Below the pieces are notes generated by a model. The model worked only from the letters and a program-made list of their open reading frames with translations. It made no database searches and had not been told where the DNA came from. Positions 1 through 8,157 of a stretch of DNA of 64,000 nt are shown piece by piece; position 1 is the first letter of the stretch; every line of letters starts with the position of its first letter. Made by a program: the position numbers and the translations under genes. Source of the DNA: Actinomyces sp. oral taxon 897 (GTDB lineage: Bacteria > Actinomycetota > Actinomycetes > Actinomycetales > Actinomycetaceae); assembly GCF_002999235.1 (NCBI RefSeq), contig NZ_CP027236.1, positions 2,852,001 through 2,916,000 of the forward strand. The letters are read 5' to 3'.

Positions 1-774
1 GGCAAAGTCAATGCGCATACCCTCGTTGCGGGGAAAACGCAGGCGCTGGTAGTCCCAGAAGGTGTAGTTGGTCACGTGTGGGCGAGTCACCTCGCTCATG
101 CCTACCGACTCAAAGGCTGCGAATGCCTCCCGCTCGGGCGCCGAGACGTGCGTAGCTCCCGCAAAGGCCGACACGTCCCACACGTCCTCGTCGCGGGGGG
201 CCACGTTCCAGTCGCCCACGAGGGCCAGGGGCAGGTCCGGGTCGGCCTCCAGCCAGGAGCCGACGGCGTCGCGCAGCCGGGCCAGCCACTCCAGCTTGTA
301 GGTGTAGTGGGGGTGGGTGAGCTCGCGCCCGTTGGGGACGTACAGGCTCCACAGCCGTACCGGGCGTGGGACGCCGGTCGCCGTGGCGTCCCTGGCGGTC
401 CCGCTGTCCCCACCGATCCCGGTGACCCCAGTGGTCCCGGTGGTGCCTGATGCGCTCCCCACGGTGGCGCCTAGTGCGCGGGCCTCGACCACGGGCTCCT
501 TCCCCTGGCCGGCGACCCAGGTGGGCTGTCCGGGGAAGGAGGTGACGACGTCGGACAGGCCGACGCGCGAGGCAATCGCCACCCCGTTCCACTGGTCCAG
601 CCCGTGGACCGCCACCTCGTAGCCAGCGGCCTCAAAAGGTAGGTAGGGGAACTGCTCGGGGCGGCACTTGGTCTCCTGGATGGCCAGCACGTCTATGTCC
701 TGGCGCTCCAGGAAGCGGATGACGCGCTCGGTGCGGGTGCGGACGGAGTTGACGTTCCAGGTTGCCAGGCGCAT
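1..774 (-). CDS. xthA: Exodeoxyribonuclease III, C-terminus off the window
   Basis: Exonuclease III / AP endonuclease of base-excision repair, hydrolysing DNA at abasic sites and from 3' ends. The ATG lies at 772-774 and the frame is open to base 1, giving 258 residues of a family of about 260-290. Visible motifs are WNVNS (residues 6-10), metal-binding Glu34 in QETK, Tyr145 in YVPNG, GDWNVAP, and RIDF at the edge; the final catalytic His is outside the window. Residues about 102-138 are a Gly/Thr/Ala-rich insertion between two conserved core strands, which moves the tyrosine from about 109 in E. coli to 145. Family assignment is firm; the effect of the insertion is unknown. Confidence 0.95.
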   Translation of the reverse strand, partial: MRLATWNVNSVRTRTERVIRFLERQDIDVLAIQETKCRPEQFPYLPFEAAGYEVAVHGLDQWNGVAIASRVGLSDVVTSFPGQPTWVAGQGKEPVVEARALGATVGSASGTTGTTGVTGIGGDSGTARDATATGVPRPVRLWSLYVPNGRELTHPHYTYKLEWLARLRDAVGSWLEADPDLPLALVGDWNVAPRDEDVWDVSAFAGATHVSAPEREAFAAFESVGMSEVTRPHVTNYTFWDYQRLRFPRNEGMRIDFA

Positions 775-1196
775 GGGGGCAGCCTAATGGTGTGGGACAG
801 GTGTCAAGGACACGGCGCTCTGGAGGCAGGGGGCCGAGCGGTCCGGGGGTGTGGGTGGTGTGGCCACTGACCACGGCGCCCTGGAGGCAGGGGGCTGAGG
901 CCCTAGGCTGCGTGAGGCCTCGCCCCTGGCTGCCCCCGGCAGCGAGCCCGGTGCGGTGAGGCCCTAGGCTGCGTAAGGCCTCGTCGGTGGGGGCGCGGCG
1001 GCCCTGGGGACAGAGCCCGGTAACCTGGCCCGGTGCCATCTCCCGGCCGCCCCTCGATGTCGCGCGGGCCGCCAGAAATCGCGGTTTCGTCACGTGCGGG
1101 ACGCCAGCACCCCCTGTGGCGCACCGCACTGATGTGCTTTTGCCCAGGCAGGCGCGGTACGCGGCCAGATTCCCGCCAGGAGGTCAGACAACGCAC
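775..1196. repeat. Gene-free stretch with imperfect 61-bp repeats
   Basis: No gene is supported between xthA and the sugar importer. The segments at 811-834 and 872-895 are near-identical, and so are 896-922 and 957-983. Both pairs are offset by exactly 61 bp, so 811-983 is a decayed 61-bp tandem repeat. The later part holds GAGGCC/GGCCTC arms that could fold. No function is proposed. Confidence 0.5.
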
Positions 1197-1225
1197 TTGA
1201 CGAGATGCCTGCCACTTCGTACTCT
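1197..1225 (+). promoter_or_regulatory. Sigma-70-type promoter of the sugar importer
   Basis: TTGACG at 1197-1202 and TACTCT at 1220-1225 are separated by 17 bases, a near-consensus housekeeping promoter. It places the transcript start near 1232, about 80 bases upstream of the substrate-binding protein gene. Confidence 0.6.
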
Positions 1226-1235
1226 GTGCGTGGAG

Positions 1236-1247
1236 TCAAGCGCTTCA
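1236..1247. promoter_or_regulatory. LacI-family operator-like site
   Basis: TCAAGCGCTTCA has the palindromic core AAGCGCTT at 1238-1245, resembling LacI-family sugar-repressor operators. It sits just after the predicted transcript start, where a bound repressor would block transcription. No LacI-family gene is in the window, so the regulator is inferred. Confidence 0.45.
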
Positions 1248-1260
1248 CATGGCAATCGAT

Positions 1261-1288
1261 CAAGACCGAGCACGGGAGCTCGGTCTTG
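1261..1288 (+). promoter_or_regulatory. 5' leader hairpin upstream of the binding-protein gene
   Basis: A perfect 10-bp inverted repeat (CAAGACCGAG and CTCGGTCTTG) with an 8-base loop lies 21 bases before the start codon, within the predicted leader. No U tract follows. It may stabilise the mRNA or tune translation; it is not a clear terminator. Confidence 0.55.
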
Positions 1289-1309
1289 CGCTTACAGAGA
1301 AGGGTTCCC

Positions 1310-2683
1310 ATGAAGACCACCATGTACGCATCCCGCCGCCAGGTCCTGGCTGGCGGCATCGCTGCCGCCGCCCTGGCTACCCTGGCCGCCTGCGGCTCGG
1401 ACAAGAAGGACACCTCCGCCACGGGCGGGTCTGACACCACGGGCGGCTCTGGCGCCGCGGGCAGCGGCGAGGTCGTGAAGATCACCTACTGGCACCGCCT
1501 GCCCGACAAGGAGGGCATGACCAAGGTCGACGACGTCGTCGCCCAGTGGAACCAGGCGAACCCCGGCATCCAGGTGACGGCCAAGAAGTTCGACGGCAAG
1601 GCCGACGAGTCCTACGCCAAGATCGCCCAGGCCGTGAAGTCCGGTGACGCCCCCGACCTGGCCCAGGTCGGCTACGGCGAGATCGCCGCCGAGTTCCTGG
1701 CCGGGGACCTGGAGGACGTGGCCGCCCAGTTCAAGGAGGGCGGCTACGAGAAGAACTACGCCGCCGGTCCCATGGCCCAGTGCAAGCTCGACTCGGTCGT
1801 CGTCGGCCTGCCCCAGGACACCGGCCCGCTGGTCTACATCTACGACAAGGCCGCCTTCGACGCCCTGGGCATCAAGGTCCCCACCACCTGGGCGGAGCTC
1901 AAGGAGGCGGCCAAGACCGCCAAGGCCTCGGGCAAGTACATCGCCTCCTGGCAGGGCGACGAGGTCGGCTACCTCATGTCCGGCCAGGCCGCCGCCGCCG
2001 GCGCCTCCTGGTACACCCCGGAGGGCACCACCTGGAAGGTGGACTGCAACTCCGAGATCTCCAAGAAGGTCGCCACCGTCTACCAGGAGCTCCTTGACGA
2101 GGGCCTCATCTTCGTCCCCTCCGATGGCCGCTGGGGCGACGCCTTCGGTGCCGCCCTCAAGGACGGCAGCCTCATCGGCACCGTCGCCGCCGGCTGGGAG
2201 CCCGGCTTCATCCTCGGTGACCTCGGCGTGACGGAGACCAAGTGGCAGGTCGCCTACCTGCCCAAGTTCGACGGCGTCACCAAGGACGCCACCGGCGCCG
2301 ACGGCGGCTCGGCCATTGCCGTCATCAAGGGCTGCAAGCACCCCGCCGAGGCCCTCAAGTTCGCCGACTGGTTCAACCAGCAGATCCCGGCCCTCGTCTC
2401 CCAGGGCCTGGTGGTGGCCGCCACCACCGGCAAGCCCGAGACCCCCGAGGCCCTCAAGAAGCTCTGGGGCGGGCAGGACGTCTTCGGCTTCCTCGCCGAG
2501 GCCAACGCCACCATGAACCCGAACTTCCCCTACGCCCCGACATGGCCCAAGGTCACCAGCGCCATGGCGGAGGTCGGCGGCAACGTCACCCTCGGCAGCG
2601 CCAAGGTCGCCGACATCTTCTCCAAGGCCCAGGAGACCTCGCTGACCACCCTCAAGGCCCAGGGGATCTCCGTCAAGGAGTGA
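1310..2683 (+). CDS. Sugar ABC transporter substrate-binding lipoprotein
   Basis: Extracytoplasmic solute-binding protein of family 1, capturing a carbohydrate for the permeases downstream. The ATG at 1310 follows an AGAAGG ribosome site; an in-frame upstream start at 1205 would add 35 residues ahead of the signal peptide and is unlikely. The N-terminus has a twin-arginine SRRQVLAGG segment followed by a lipobox ending LAAC, so it is probably a Tat-exported lipoprotein. The remaining roughly 425 residues have typical binding-protein features (ITYWHRLPDKEG, DLAQVGYGEIA, KVTSAMAEVGG). The sugar is not identifiable. First gene of a three-gene operon under a LacI-type operator-like site. Confidence 0.9.
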   Translation: MKTTMYASRRQVLAGGIAAAALATLAACGSDKKDTSATGGSDTTGGSGAAGSGEVVKITYWHRLPDKEGMTKVDDVVAQWNQANPGIQVTAKKFDGKADESYAKIAQAVKSGDAPDLAQVGYGEIAAEFLAGDLEDVAAQFKEGGYEKNYAAGPMAQCKLDSVVVGLPQDTGPLVYIYDKAAFDALGIKVPTTWAELKEAAKTAKASGKYIASWQGDEVGYLMSGQAAAAGASWYTPEGTTWKVDCNSEISKKVATVYQELLDEGLIFVPSDGRWGDAFGAALKDGSLIGTVAAGWEPGFILGDLGVTETKWQVAYLPKFDGVTKDATGADGGSAIAVIKGCKHPAEALKFADWFNQQIPALVSQGLVVAATTGKPETPEALKKLWGGQDVFGFLAEANATMNPNFPYAPTWPKVTSAMAEVGGNVTLGSAKVADIFSKAQETSLTTLKAQGISVKE

Positions 2684-2936
2684 CCCACCACGGTGAGGAG
2701 GTGGGGCTCCCGCCTCCCCACCGGCGGCGGTTCGGAGCGGCCAGGGCGTCGCCCCGGACGCCAGCTGCCAGCCGGGCCCGGTACCCGGGCCCAGGTCGTC
2801 CAGGACAGCCCCGCGTCGGCCGACGCGACGGGCGGCTCCGGCACCTGGGCCCAGGCCCGGCCCGCAGGCTGAGGGCCTCCCATCCCCGGTCCGCGGTCCG
2901 CGCGGCGACTCCATCCCCCAGCACATAAGGACCTTC

Positions 2937-3869
2937 ATGAGCACAGCACCTGCAGCGGCAAACGCCGCGAACATCAGGGCGATCAGGGCGCGCAGATTCC
3001 GTAACACCGTCTACGGGTGGATCTTCGCGGCCCCGTTCACCCTGTTCTTCGCCGTCACCTTCGTGGTGCCGATTATTGTCTCCATCTACCAGGCCTTCTT
3101 TACCACGAAGTCCGTGGGCGGCGGCCTCTACGGGGGCGGGGAGCGTGTCACCTCCTTCTCCGGCCTGGACAACTTCGAGGCGGTGGTCACCAACGGGGAC
3201 TTCTGGGTCGGGATGGGACGGGTCCTCCTGTTCGCGGCCTTCCAGATCCCGGTCATGATTATCTCCGCCCTGGTCCTGGCCCTGGTCCTGGACTCCTACC
3301 TGATCAGGCGGGTCACGGTCTTCCGTCTGGGCTACTTCCTCCCCTACGCCATCCCCGGTGTCGTCGCCGCGATGGTCTGGCTCTACATCTACTCCCCGCA
3401 CCTGGGGCCCCTCACCGGCCTGACCGGCATTAACTTCTTCGGGAAGAACATTATCCTGGCCTCAATGGCCAACATGACTACGTGGACCTTTACCGGCTAC
3501 AACATGCTGGTCTTCCTGGCCGCCCTCCAGGCGATCCCCACCGACCTCTACGAGGCGGCCCGCCTGGACGGTGCGAGCGGTTTCCAGATCGCCACCCGCA
3601 TTAAGATCCCGATGCTCTCCGGGGCAGCCCTGCTCACCGTGCTGCTGTCTATTATCGGCACCATCCAGCTCTTTAACGAGCCCACCATTATGGCCAGCTC
3701 CCAGGCCTGGATGGGGAAGAACTACACGCCGATGATGATGGCCTACAACACCATGATGACCTCTCCGGGCGACCCGCACATGGCCTCGGCGATCTCCATC
3801 GTCATGGCCCTGGTTGCCGGGGGCCTGGCGGCTGTCTACGCCTTCGTCCAGACCCGTGTGGACAAGTGA
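2937..3869 (+). CDS. Sugar ABC transporter permease, MalF-like
   Basis: Inner-membrane permease of a carbohydrate ABC importer, 310 residues with about six membrane segments. The ATG at 2937 follows AAGG. The binding-protein-dependent signature EAARLDGASG, which docks the ATPase, lies near residue 202. A 253-base gap separates it from the binding-protein gene and the second permease follows immediately, so the three form one transcription unit. No cognate ATPase gene is nearby; a shared MsiK-type ATPase encoded elsewhere would be usual for actinobacteria. Confidence 0.92.
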   Translation: MSTAPAAANAANIRAIRARRFRNTVYGWIFAAPFTLFFAVTFVVPIIVSIYQAFFTTKSVGGGLYGGGERVTSFSGLDNFEAVVTNGDFWVGMGRVLLFAAFQIPVMIISALVLALVLDSYLIRRVTVFRLGYFLPYAIPGVVAAMVWLYIYSPHLGPLTGLTGINFFGKNIILASMANMTTWTFTGYNMLVFLAALQAIPTDLYEAARLDGASGFQIATRIKIPMLSGAALLTVLLSIIGTIQLFNEPTIMASSQAWMGKNYTPMMMAYNTMMTSPGDPHMASAISIVMALVAGGLAAVYAFVQTRVDK

Positions 3870-3877
3870 GGACGACC

Positions 3878-4903
3878 ATGAGCGACACCACTCAGAGTGA
3901 CACTGTGACTGACGACGTGGAGGTGGATGCCGTCGAGCTGGAGGAGGATGCCACCGACGACGAGAGCACCGACGCCACGCTACGCCGCGACCGGCGCGCG
4001 ATGGCCACCCTCCCTGACGGCCGGTGGTACCGGCCCAGCAAGGCGGACCACGCCCGTTCCCTGGAGCCTTCCGACGGGGCCAAGCTGGCGACCTGGCTCG
4101 TCCTGGTCCTGGTCCTCCTGTACTTCCTCTTCCCGCTGTACTGGCTCATTGTCTCGGCGACGAAGACCAACGCCCAGCTGAGCGAGGGGAGCCTGGGCCT
4201 CAGCGAGGACCCGCTGTCCACCATGAAGGCCAACTACAACGCCCTCATGGCGTGGACCGACGGCATGTTCTGGCGCTGGGTGGCCAACTCCGTGTTCTAC
4301 TCCACCGTGGCCGGGGTGATCGGTACGCTGATCTCCGTCATGGCCGGCTACGGCATGAGCAAGTTCAAGTTCCGGGGGGCCAACGTCCTCCAGCTCGCGG
4401 TCCTGGGCGGACTGCTCCTGCCGATTGCGCTGCTGACGATCCCCCTGTACATTGTGATGCACTCCCTGGGTTTGACCGACACCATCTGGTCTATTATCAT
4501 TCCCAGTTGCGTGAGCCCGTTCGGCGTCTTCCTGGGACGCATGTACGCTGCGACGTCAGTGCCTGACGAGCTGCTTGAGGCGGCCCGGATCGACGGCGCC
4601 GGGGAGTTCCGCATCTTCTTCACCATGGTGCTGCGGCTCCTGGCCCCCGCGATGGTGACGATCTTCCTGTTCATCTTCGTGGCGACCTGGAACAACTTCC
4701 TCCTGCCGCTCATGATGGTGACCAACAGCACCGAGCTCAAGCCGGTGACACTGGGTCTGTACGGCATGATGTCGTACTTCGACCCGACGTATGGCGCGGT
4801 TCTCCAGGGAGCCCTTCTCGGCGTGCTCCCGCTGGCCGTGATCTTTCTCTTCCTGCAGCGCTTCTGGCAGGCCGGCCTCGCAGCTGGCTCTGTCAAGGGC
4901 TGA
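3878..4903 (+). CDS. Sugar ABC transporter permease, MalG-like
   Basis: Second permease of the importer, 341 residues. I place the start at the ATG at 3878, which has GTGAGG upstream; an in-frame GTG at 3866 overlapping the previous stop is the alternative. A long acidic, Thr/Asp-rich cytoplasmic N-terminus of about 70 residues precedes six membrane segments. The EAARIDGAG docking motif lies around residue 230. The C-terminal AGLAAGSVKG is typical of MalG-type permeases. A strong hairpin terminator follows at 4925. Confidence 0.92.
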   Translation: MSDTTQSDTVTDDVEVDAVELEEDATDDESTDATLRRDRRAMATLPDGRWYRPSKADHARSLEPSDGAKLATWLVLVLVLLYFLFPLYWLIVSATKTNAQLSEGSLGLSEDPLSTMKANYNALMAWTDGMFWRWVANSVFYSTVAGVIGTLISVMAGYGMSKFKFRGANVLQLAVLGGLLLPIALLTIPLYIVMHSLGLTDTIWSIIIPSCVSPFGVFLGRMYAATSVPDELLEAARIDGAGEFRIFFTMVLRLLAPAMVTIFLFIFVATWNNFLLPLMMVTNSTELKPVTLGLYGMMSYFDPTYGAVLQGALLGVLPLAVIFLFLQRFWQAGLAAGSVKG

Positions 4904-4924
4904 CAGGTTTGGGGTGGGGACCCC

Positions 4925-4962
4925 GACGGTGCCCGTCACCAGCAGTGGTGGCGGGCACCGTC
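4925..4962 (+). terminator. Hairpin terminator of the sugar importer operon
   Basis: A 16-bp stem (4925-4940 with 4947-4962, one G-U pair) and a 6-base loop, 21 bases after the permease stop. No long U run follows, as is common for actinobacterial terminators. Confidence 0.75.
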
Positions 4963-5033
4963 ATATCTACCGCCTGCTGCCCGCCCCGCCCTGGCCCGCC
5001 TCTCCTTCCCCGTCCCACCCGCCCCCTCTCCGC

Positions 5034-5160
5034 GAGAACGGTACTTGTTCGTCGTGAGAACGGTACTTGTTCGTCGTGAGAACGGTACTTGTTCGTCGTG
5101 AGAACGGTACTTGTTCGTCGTGAGAACGGTACTTGTTCCTCGTGAGAACGGTACTTGTTC
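5034..5160 (+). repeat. Six tandem copies of a 22-bp unit
   Basis: Units start at 5034, 5056, 5078, 5100, 5122 and 5144, each opening GAGAACGGTACTTGTTCG; the fifth has one substitution and the last is 17 bases. The core GAAC-N7-GTTC is a partial dyad. The same unit recurs inverted at 5695-5772 and again near 59.66 kb. All copies are outside genes. Confidence 0.95.
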
Positions 5161-5694
5161 GCTTCGGTAGGGGAGGGCGGCTGGGCTGTCACGGTCTGCG
5201 GATCCGGGCCCGGGGCCGTCGGACCACTCCCGTCCCGACCTCTGGTGACTGGTGCCCGTGCGGGTTGAGGTGGTCGTTCACGCACTGGTGGCGCATGCGA
5301 GTGGTGGCTGGTGCCGCGCAGGCCGGGGCTGACCGAGAGGCCCCATGAGGACTACGACGTCGAGGAGGCCGGTGCCCGCAGGCCGGGGCTGACTGTCCTC
5401 GTCGTCCTCACGGAGGGCGTCGGTGACCTGGTGCTTTGTGGGGCAGGGTAGTGGGGCAGGCGCCCGCCAACGGGCACGTCGTCGGCCTGGTTGCCCGTGG
5501 GTAGGGGCTGCCGGGTGGCCGCAGCATTCGTCGAGAGCCAGACGACCTGGTGTCTGCGGGCCGGTGGCCCTGCTGCCACTCCAGCAGGAGGCCGCAGCAA
5601 TCGCCTGGTGCCCGCGGGCCGGGGTCCTGGCCCCAGGGAGGTCCGTAGCCTGTCCCGATCCACGCCGGGTACGTGACAGGCGCCCCGGCGCCAC
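5161..5694. other. Gene-free stretch between inverted repeat clusters
   Basis: About 530 bases without a supportable gene, lying between two oppositely oriented clusters of the 22-bp repeat. Short GC-rich phrases such as GTGCCCGCAGGCCGGGG recur at about 5313, 5372 and 5607. Reading frames here are compositional and have no start signals. Confidence 0.5.
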
Positions 5695-5772
5695 CCGTTC
5701 TCACGGCGAACAAGTACCGTTCTCGCGAGCAATAAGTACCGTTCTCGCGACGAACAAGTACCGTTCTCGCGA
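5695..5772 (-). repeat. Inverted cluster of the 22-bp unit
   Basis: CGAACAAGTACCGTTCTC, the reverse complement of the unit at 5034, ends at 5724, 5746 and 5768. A decayed fourth copy ends at 5702, all in exact 22-bp register. The cluster ends about 30 bases before the -10-like TAGCCT of the dehydrogenase gene, so it could act as a regulatory array. Confidence 0.9.
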
Positions 5773-5814
5773 GTGGCGGCTGGGAGGTTGCGGGCGACGT
5801 CGTAGCCTTGGGAC

Positions 5815-6801
5815 ATGGGAACCGCACTCGTCACCGGCGCCACCTCAGGGATCGGGCTTGAGCTGGTCTGGCAGCTCGCCGCAGCCAGGCACGACCTGGT
5901 CCTGGTGGCCCGAGACCATCAGCGCCTGGCCGTCCTGGCCGAGGACCTGCACCAGGTAGCGGGCGTGGGGGCGCAGGTCCTGCCCGCCGACCTCTCCACT
6001 GCGCAGGGCCGCCAGAAGGTTGCCCAGCGCCTGCTGAGGACGGGAGCGGCAGGGGCCGGGAGCCCCAACCCTGCCGAGGCCGGAAGTACCACACGCCCCG
6101 GCCCCGCCGGGACAGGGAGCGGTACCGGTCCCCAGGGCTACGCCCGTCTGGATCCTGCTCGCCTCCGGGATCACGTGCGGCCCCAGGGCCCTGGTCGGCA
6201 AGGGGGCTCCCGGCTCCCTGCCCGCTCGGCCCGCGGGCCACGGACCGCCCAGGAGGTGGCCCGTCGTCCGGTGGACCTGCTGGTGAACAACGCGGGCTTC
6301 GGTCTGGGGCAGGCCTTCGTGGGCGGGGACGTAGACAGGGAGCGCCGCGCCCTGGAGGTCATGGTCGGCGCGGTCATGGAGCTCAGCCACGCGGCCCTGC
6401 CCGGCATGGTGGAGCGCGGTCACGGCGCGGTGCTCAATATCGCCTCGTTGGCCTCCCTGACGGCCATGGGCACCTACGCCGCCCACAAGGCCTGGGTGCG
6501 GACCTTCACCGAGGGGCTGGCCACCGAGCTGAAGGGTACCGGGGTGAGCGCCACCGTGGTGTGCCCGGGCCTGACCCGCACCGAGTTCCACGAGCGGGCC
6601 CACATGGAGGACGTGTGGCCATCCCTGGTCTGGACCGACTCCCAGGAGGTGGCCCGCCAGGCCCTGGACGCGGTGCGCCGGGGCCAGGTCATCTGCACCC
6701 CCACCCTGCGCTACCAGGCGGCGGCCGCTCTCCTGCGTCTGAGCCCCCGGTGGCTGGTGCGCCGGGTCGCCGGGCACGCCTCGTCAGCCACCCGCTACTG
6801 A
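5815..6801 (+). CDS. Short-chain dehydrogenase/reductase with internal insertion
   Basis: Classical SDR oxidoreductase using NAD(P)(H); substrate unknown. The Rossmann motif TGATSGIG is at residues 7-14, NNAG at 158-161, and the catalytic Ser211, Tyr221 and Lys225 are present (YAAHK). It has 328 residues against a usual 250-270. The excess is a Pro/Gly/Arg-rich low-complexity stretch at about residues 75-148, between the fourth strand and the NNAG strand. The ATG at 5815 has no good ribosome site but lies six bases after TAGCCT, suggesting a leaderless mRNA. No operon partner. Confidence 0.88.
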   Translation: MGTALVTGATSGIGLELVWQLAAARHDLVLVARDHQRLAVLAEDLHQVAGVGAQVLPADLSTAQGRQKVAQRLLRTGAAGAGSPNPAEAGSTTRPGPAGTGSGTGPQGYARLDPARLRDHVRPQGPGRQGGSRLPARSARGPRTAQEVARRPVDLLVNNAGFGLGQAFVGGDVDRERRALEVMVGAVMELSHAALPGMVERGHGAVLNIASLASLTAMGTYAAHKAWVRTFTEGLATELKGTGVSATVVCPGLTRTEFHERAHMEDVWPSLVWTDSQEVARQALDAVRRGQVICTPTLRYQAAAALLRLSPRWLVRRVAGHASSATRY

Positions 6802-7224
6802 GCCAGCCACCCACTACTGAAGCCACCCACCGGCCCGCCGCCCCTGGCACGCGGCCCTGAGCCTTAGGCATTGTCGGCGCGGCCCGAGTTGCACATTCTT
6901 TCTGCCGCCCTGGCTGCTGGAACCGCGGAATCATGCGGATCCGTGGCGCGGGTCAGGGCCTGGGACACGGATGAATGTGCAACACTGACGCCGTTGCACA
7001 TTCATTAGTCCTCCCGACCGCCTCGGGGTCAGCGAATCGTTGCAATGGCGCCAACGACCTGCTGGCGCTCCATGGATGAATGTGCAACTGCCGGTGCTGT
7101 TGCCGCCGGGTCCTCGCGGCAGGCCCCAGGTCGGCGGCCTCGGCTGGGACACGCCACTGCCTGGGGGCTCACACCAGGGCCCGGACCATTGCGCATAGGA
7201 CTAAAGGCCTGCCATTATGGGGTC
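6802..7224. repeat. Upstream region of tpx with 13-bp inverted repeats
   Basis: The motif ATGAATGTGCAAC occurs at 6971-6983 and 7076-7088, and its reverse complement at 6993-7005 and, shortened, at 6888-6898. The two forward copies are exactly 105 bp apart, and so are the two reverse copies. The middle pair forms a perfect 13-bp inverted repeat with a 9-base spacer. Nothing else is recognised in this 420-base gap. Confidence 0.8.
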
Positions 7225-7722
7225 ATGGCTGAGATCACCTTCCACGGAGCCCCCGTCACGACCGTCGGGGAGCTGCCCGCCGTCGGCACCACCGCACCCG
7301 GCTTCGAGCTCGTCGGCGCCGACCTGTCGCCTGTGACCAGCGCGTCTCTGCGCGGCCAGCGGCTCGTCCTCAATATCTTCCCGTCCATTGACACCGGCGT
7401 GTGCGCCACCAGCGTGCGCCGGTTCAACCAGCGTGCCGCCGCCCTGGAGGGCACCACGGTCCTGTGCGTCTCGGCGGACCTGCCCTTTGCGCTGGGCCGC
7501 TTCTGCGGGGCTGAGGGGATTGACGACGTCGTCACCGCCTCCGTCTTCCGCTCCACCTTCGGGGCCGACTACGGCGTGACCATTGCCGACGGGCCGCTGG
7601 CAGGCCTGCTGTCGCGTGCCGTCGTGGTCCTTGACGCCGACGGCACGGTCCTCCACGCCGAACAGGTGCCCGAGATCGGTCAGGAGCCCGACTACGAGGC
7701 CGCTGTCGCAGCCCTGGCCTGA
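7225..7722 (+). CDS. tpx: Thiol peroxidase (Tpx)
   Basis: Thioredoxin-dependent peroxiredoxin of the Tpx subfamily, reducing peroxides in the cytoplasm. The 165 residues match the family length. Peroxidatic Cys60 sits in [15 protein letters not shown], and resolving Cys94 in GRFC, as in E. coli Tpx. I start at the ATG at 7225 (MAEITFHG) rather than the upstream in-frame start at 7045, because family members begin here. CATTAT at 7213-7218 lies six bases before the ATG, so the transcript may be leaderless. The upstream region carries phased inverted repeats that could bind a redox regulator. Confidence 0.95.
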   Translation: MAEITFHGAPVTTVGELPAVGTTAPGFELVGADLSPVTSASLRGQRLVLNIFPSIDTGVCATSVRRFNQRAAALEGTTVLCVSADLPFALGRFCGAEGIDDVVTASVFRSTFGADYGVTIADGPLAGLLSRAVVVLDADGTVLHAEQVPEIGQEPDYEAAVAALA

Positions 7723-8144
7723 GGGCTGAGGTCTGGCGCCGCTACCGGGCCCCGTGCTGTGGTGGCGGCCGCCAGCCTCCTGACGGGCCACTCCTCCCGA
7801 GCTGACTCCGTCAGGCCAGTTTCATCCTAGGCTGGCTCCGCCGGGCCGACTTCCCGTCAGGCCTCCGCCGGGCTGGCTTTCTGTCGTGCGCCCCTGGCCT
7901 CTGCAGCCGAACGCAGCGCAAACGCCCCCGGCGCATGCGGCCCGGCCTCTACGGCTGGCCGGGGGCGTGCCACTGCCCGAGAGCAGGCCACTGCCCAGGA
8001 GCAGGCCACTGCCGCAGACCACTGCCCGAGATCAGGTCGTTGGCCACGCGCTGGCCTGGAGCGAACCACTGCCCGAGAACAGACCGCTGCCTAAGAGCAG
8101 ACCGCACCAAGGCCTCCGAGGTGCCACTGGGTGACGCCGTCGCC
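7723..8144. repeat. Gene-free stretch with short degenerate repeats
   Basis: No gene is supported. Between about 7970 and 8100 the phrase CCACTGCCCGAGAGCAGG recurs four or five times with variations, giving a degenerate repeat of about 18-21 bp. The part near 7800-7880 has a second short GC-rich repeat containing CCGCCGGGC. No function is proposed. Confidence 0.45.
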
Positions 8145-8157
8145 TAACCTAAAAGCC

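Noticed and set aside
1292..3007. 571-codon open frame on the minus strand opposite the sugar-binding-protein gene
   Set aside because: It is the antisense shadow of a GC3-rich gene, composed of Gly/Leu/Val/Asp runs with no known motif. The plus-strand gene is unambiguous.
5034..5160. 22-bp repeats as LexA (SOS) boxes
   Set aside because: Actinobacterial LexA sites are GAAC-N4-GTTC; here the arms are seven bases apart and the unit is repeated in tandem.
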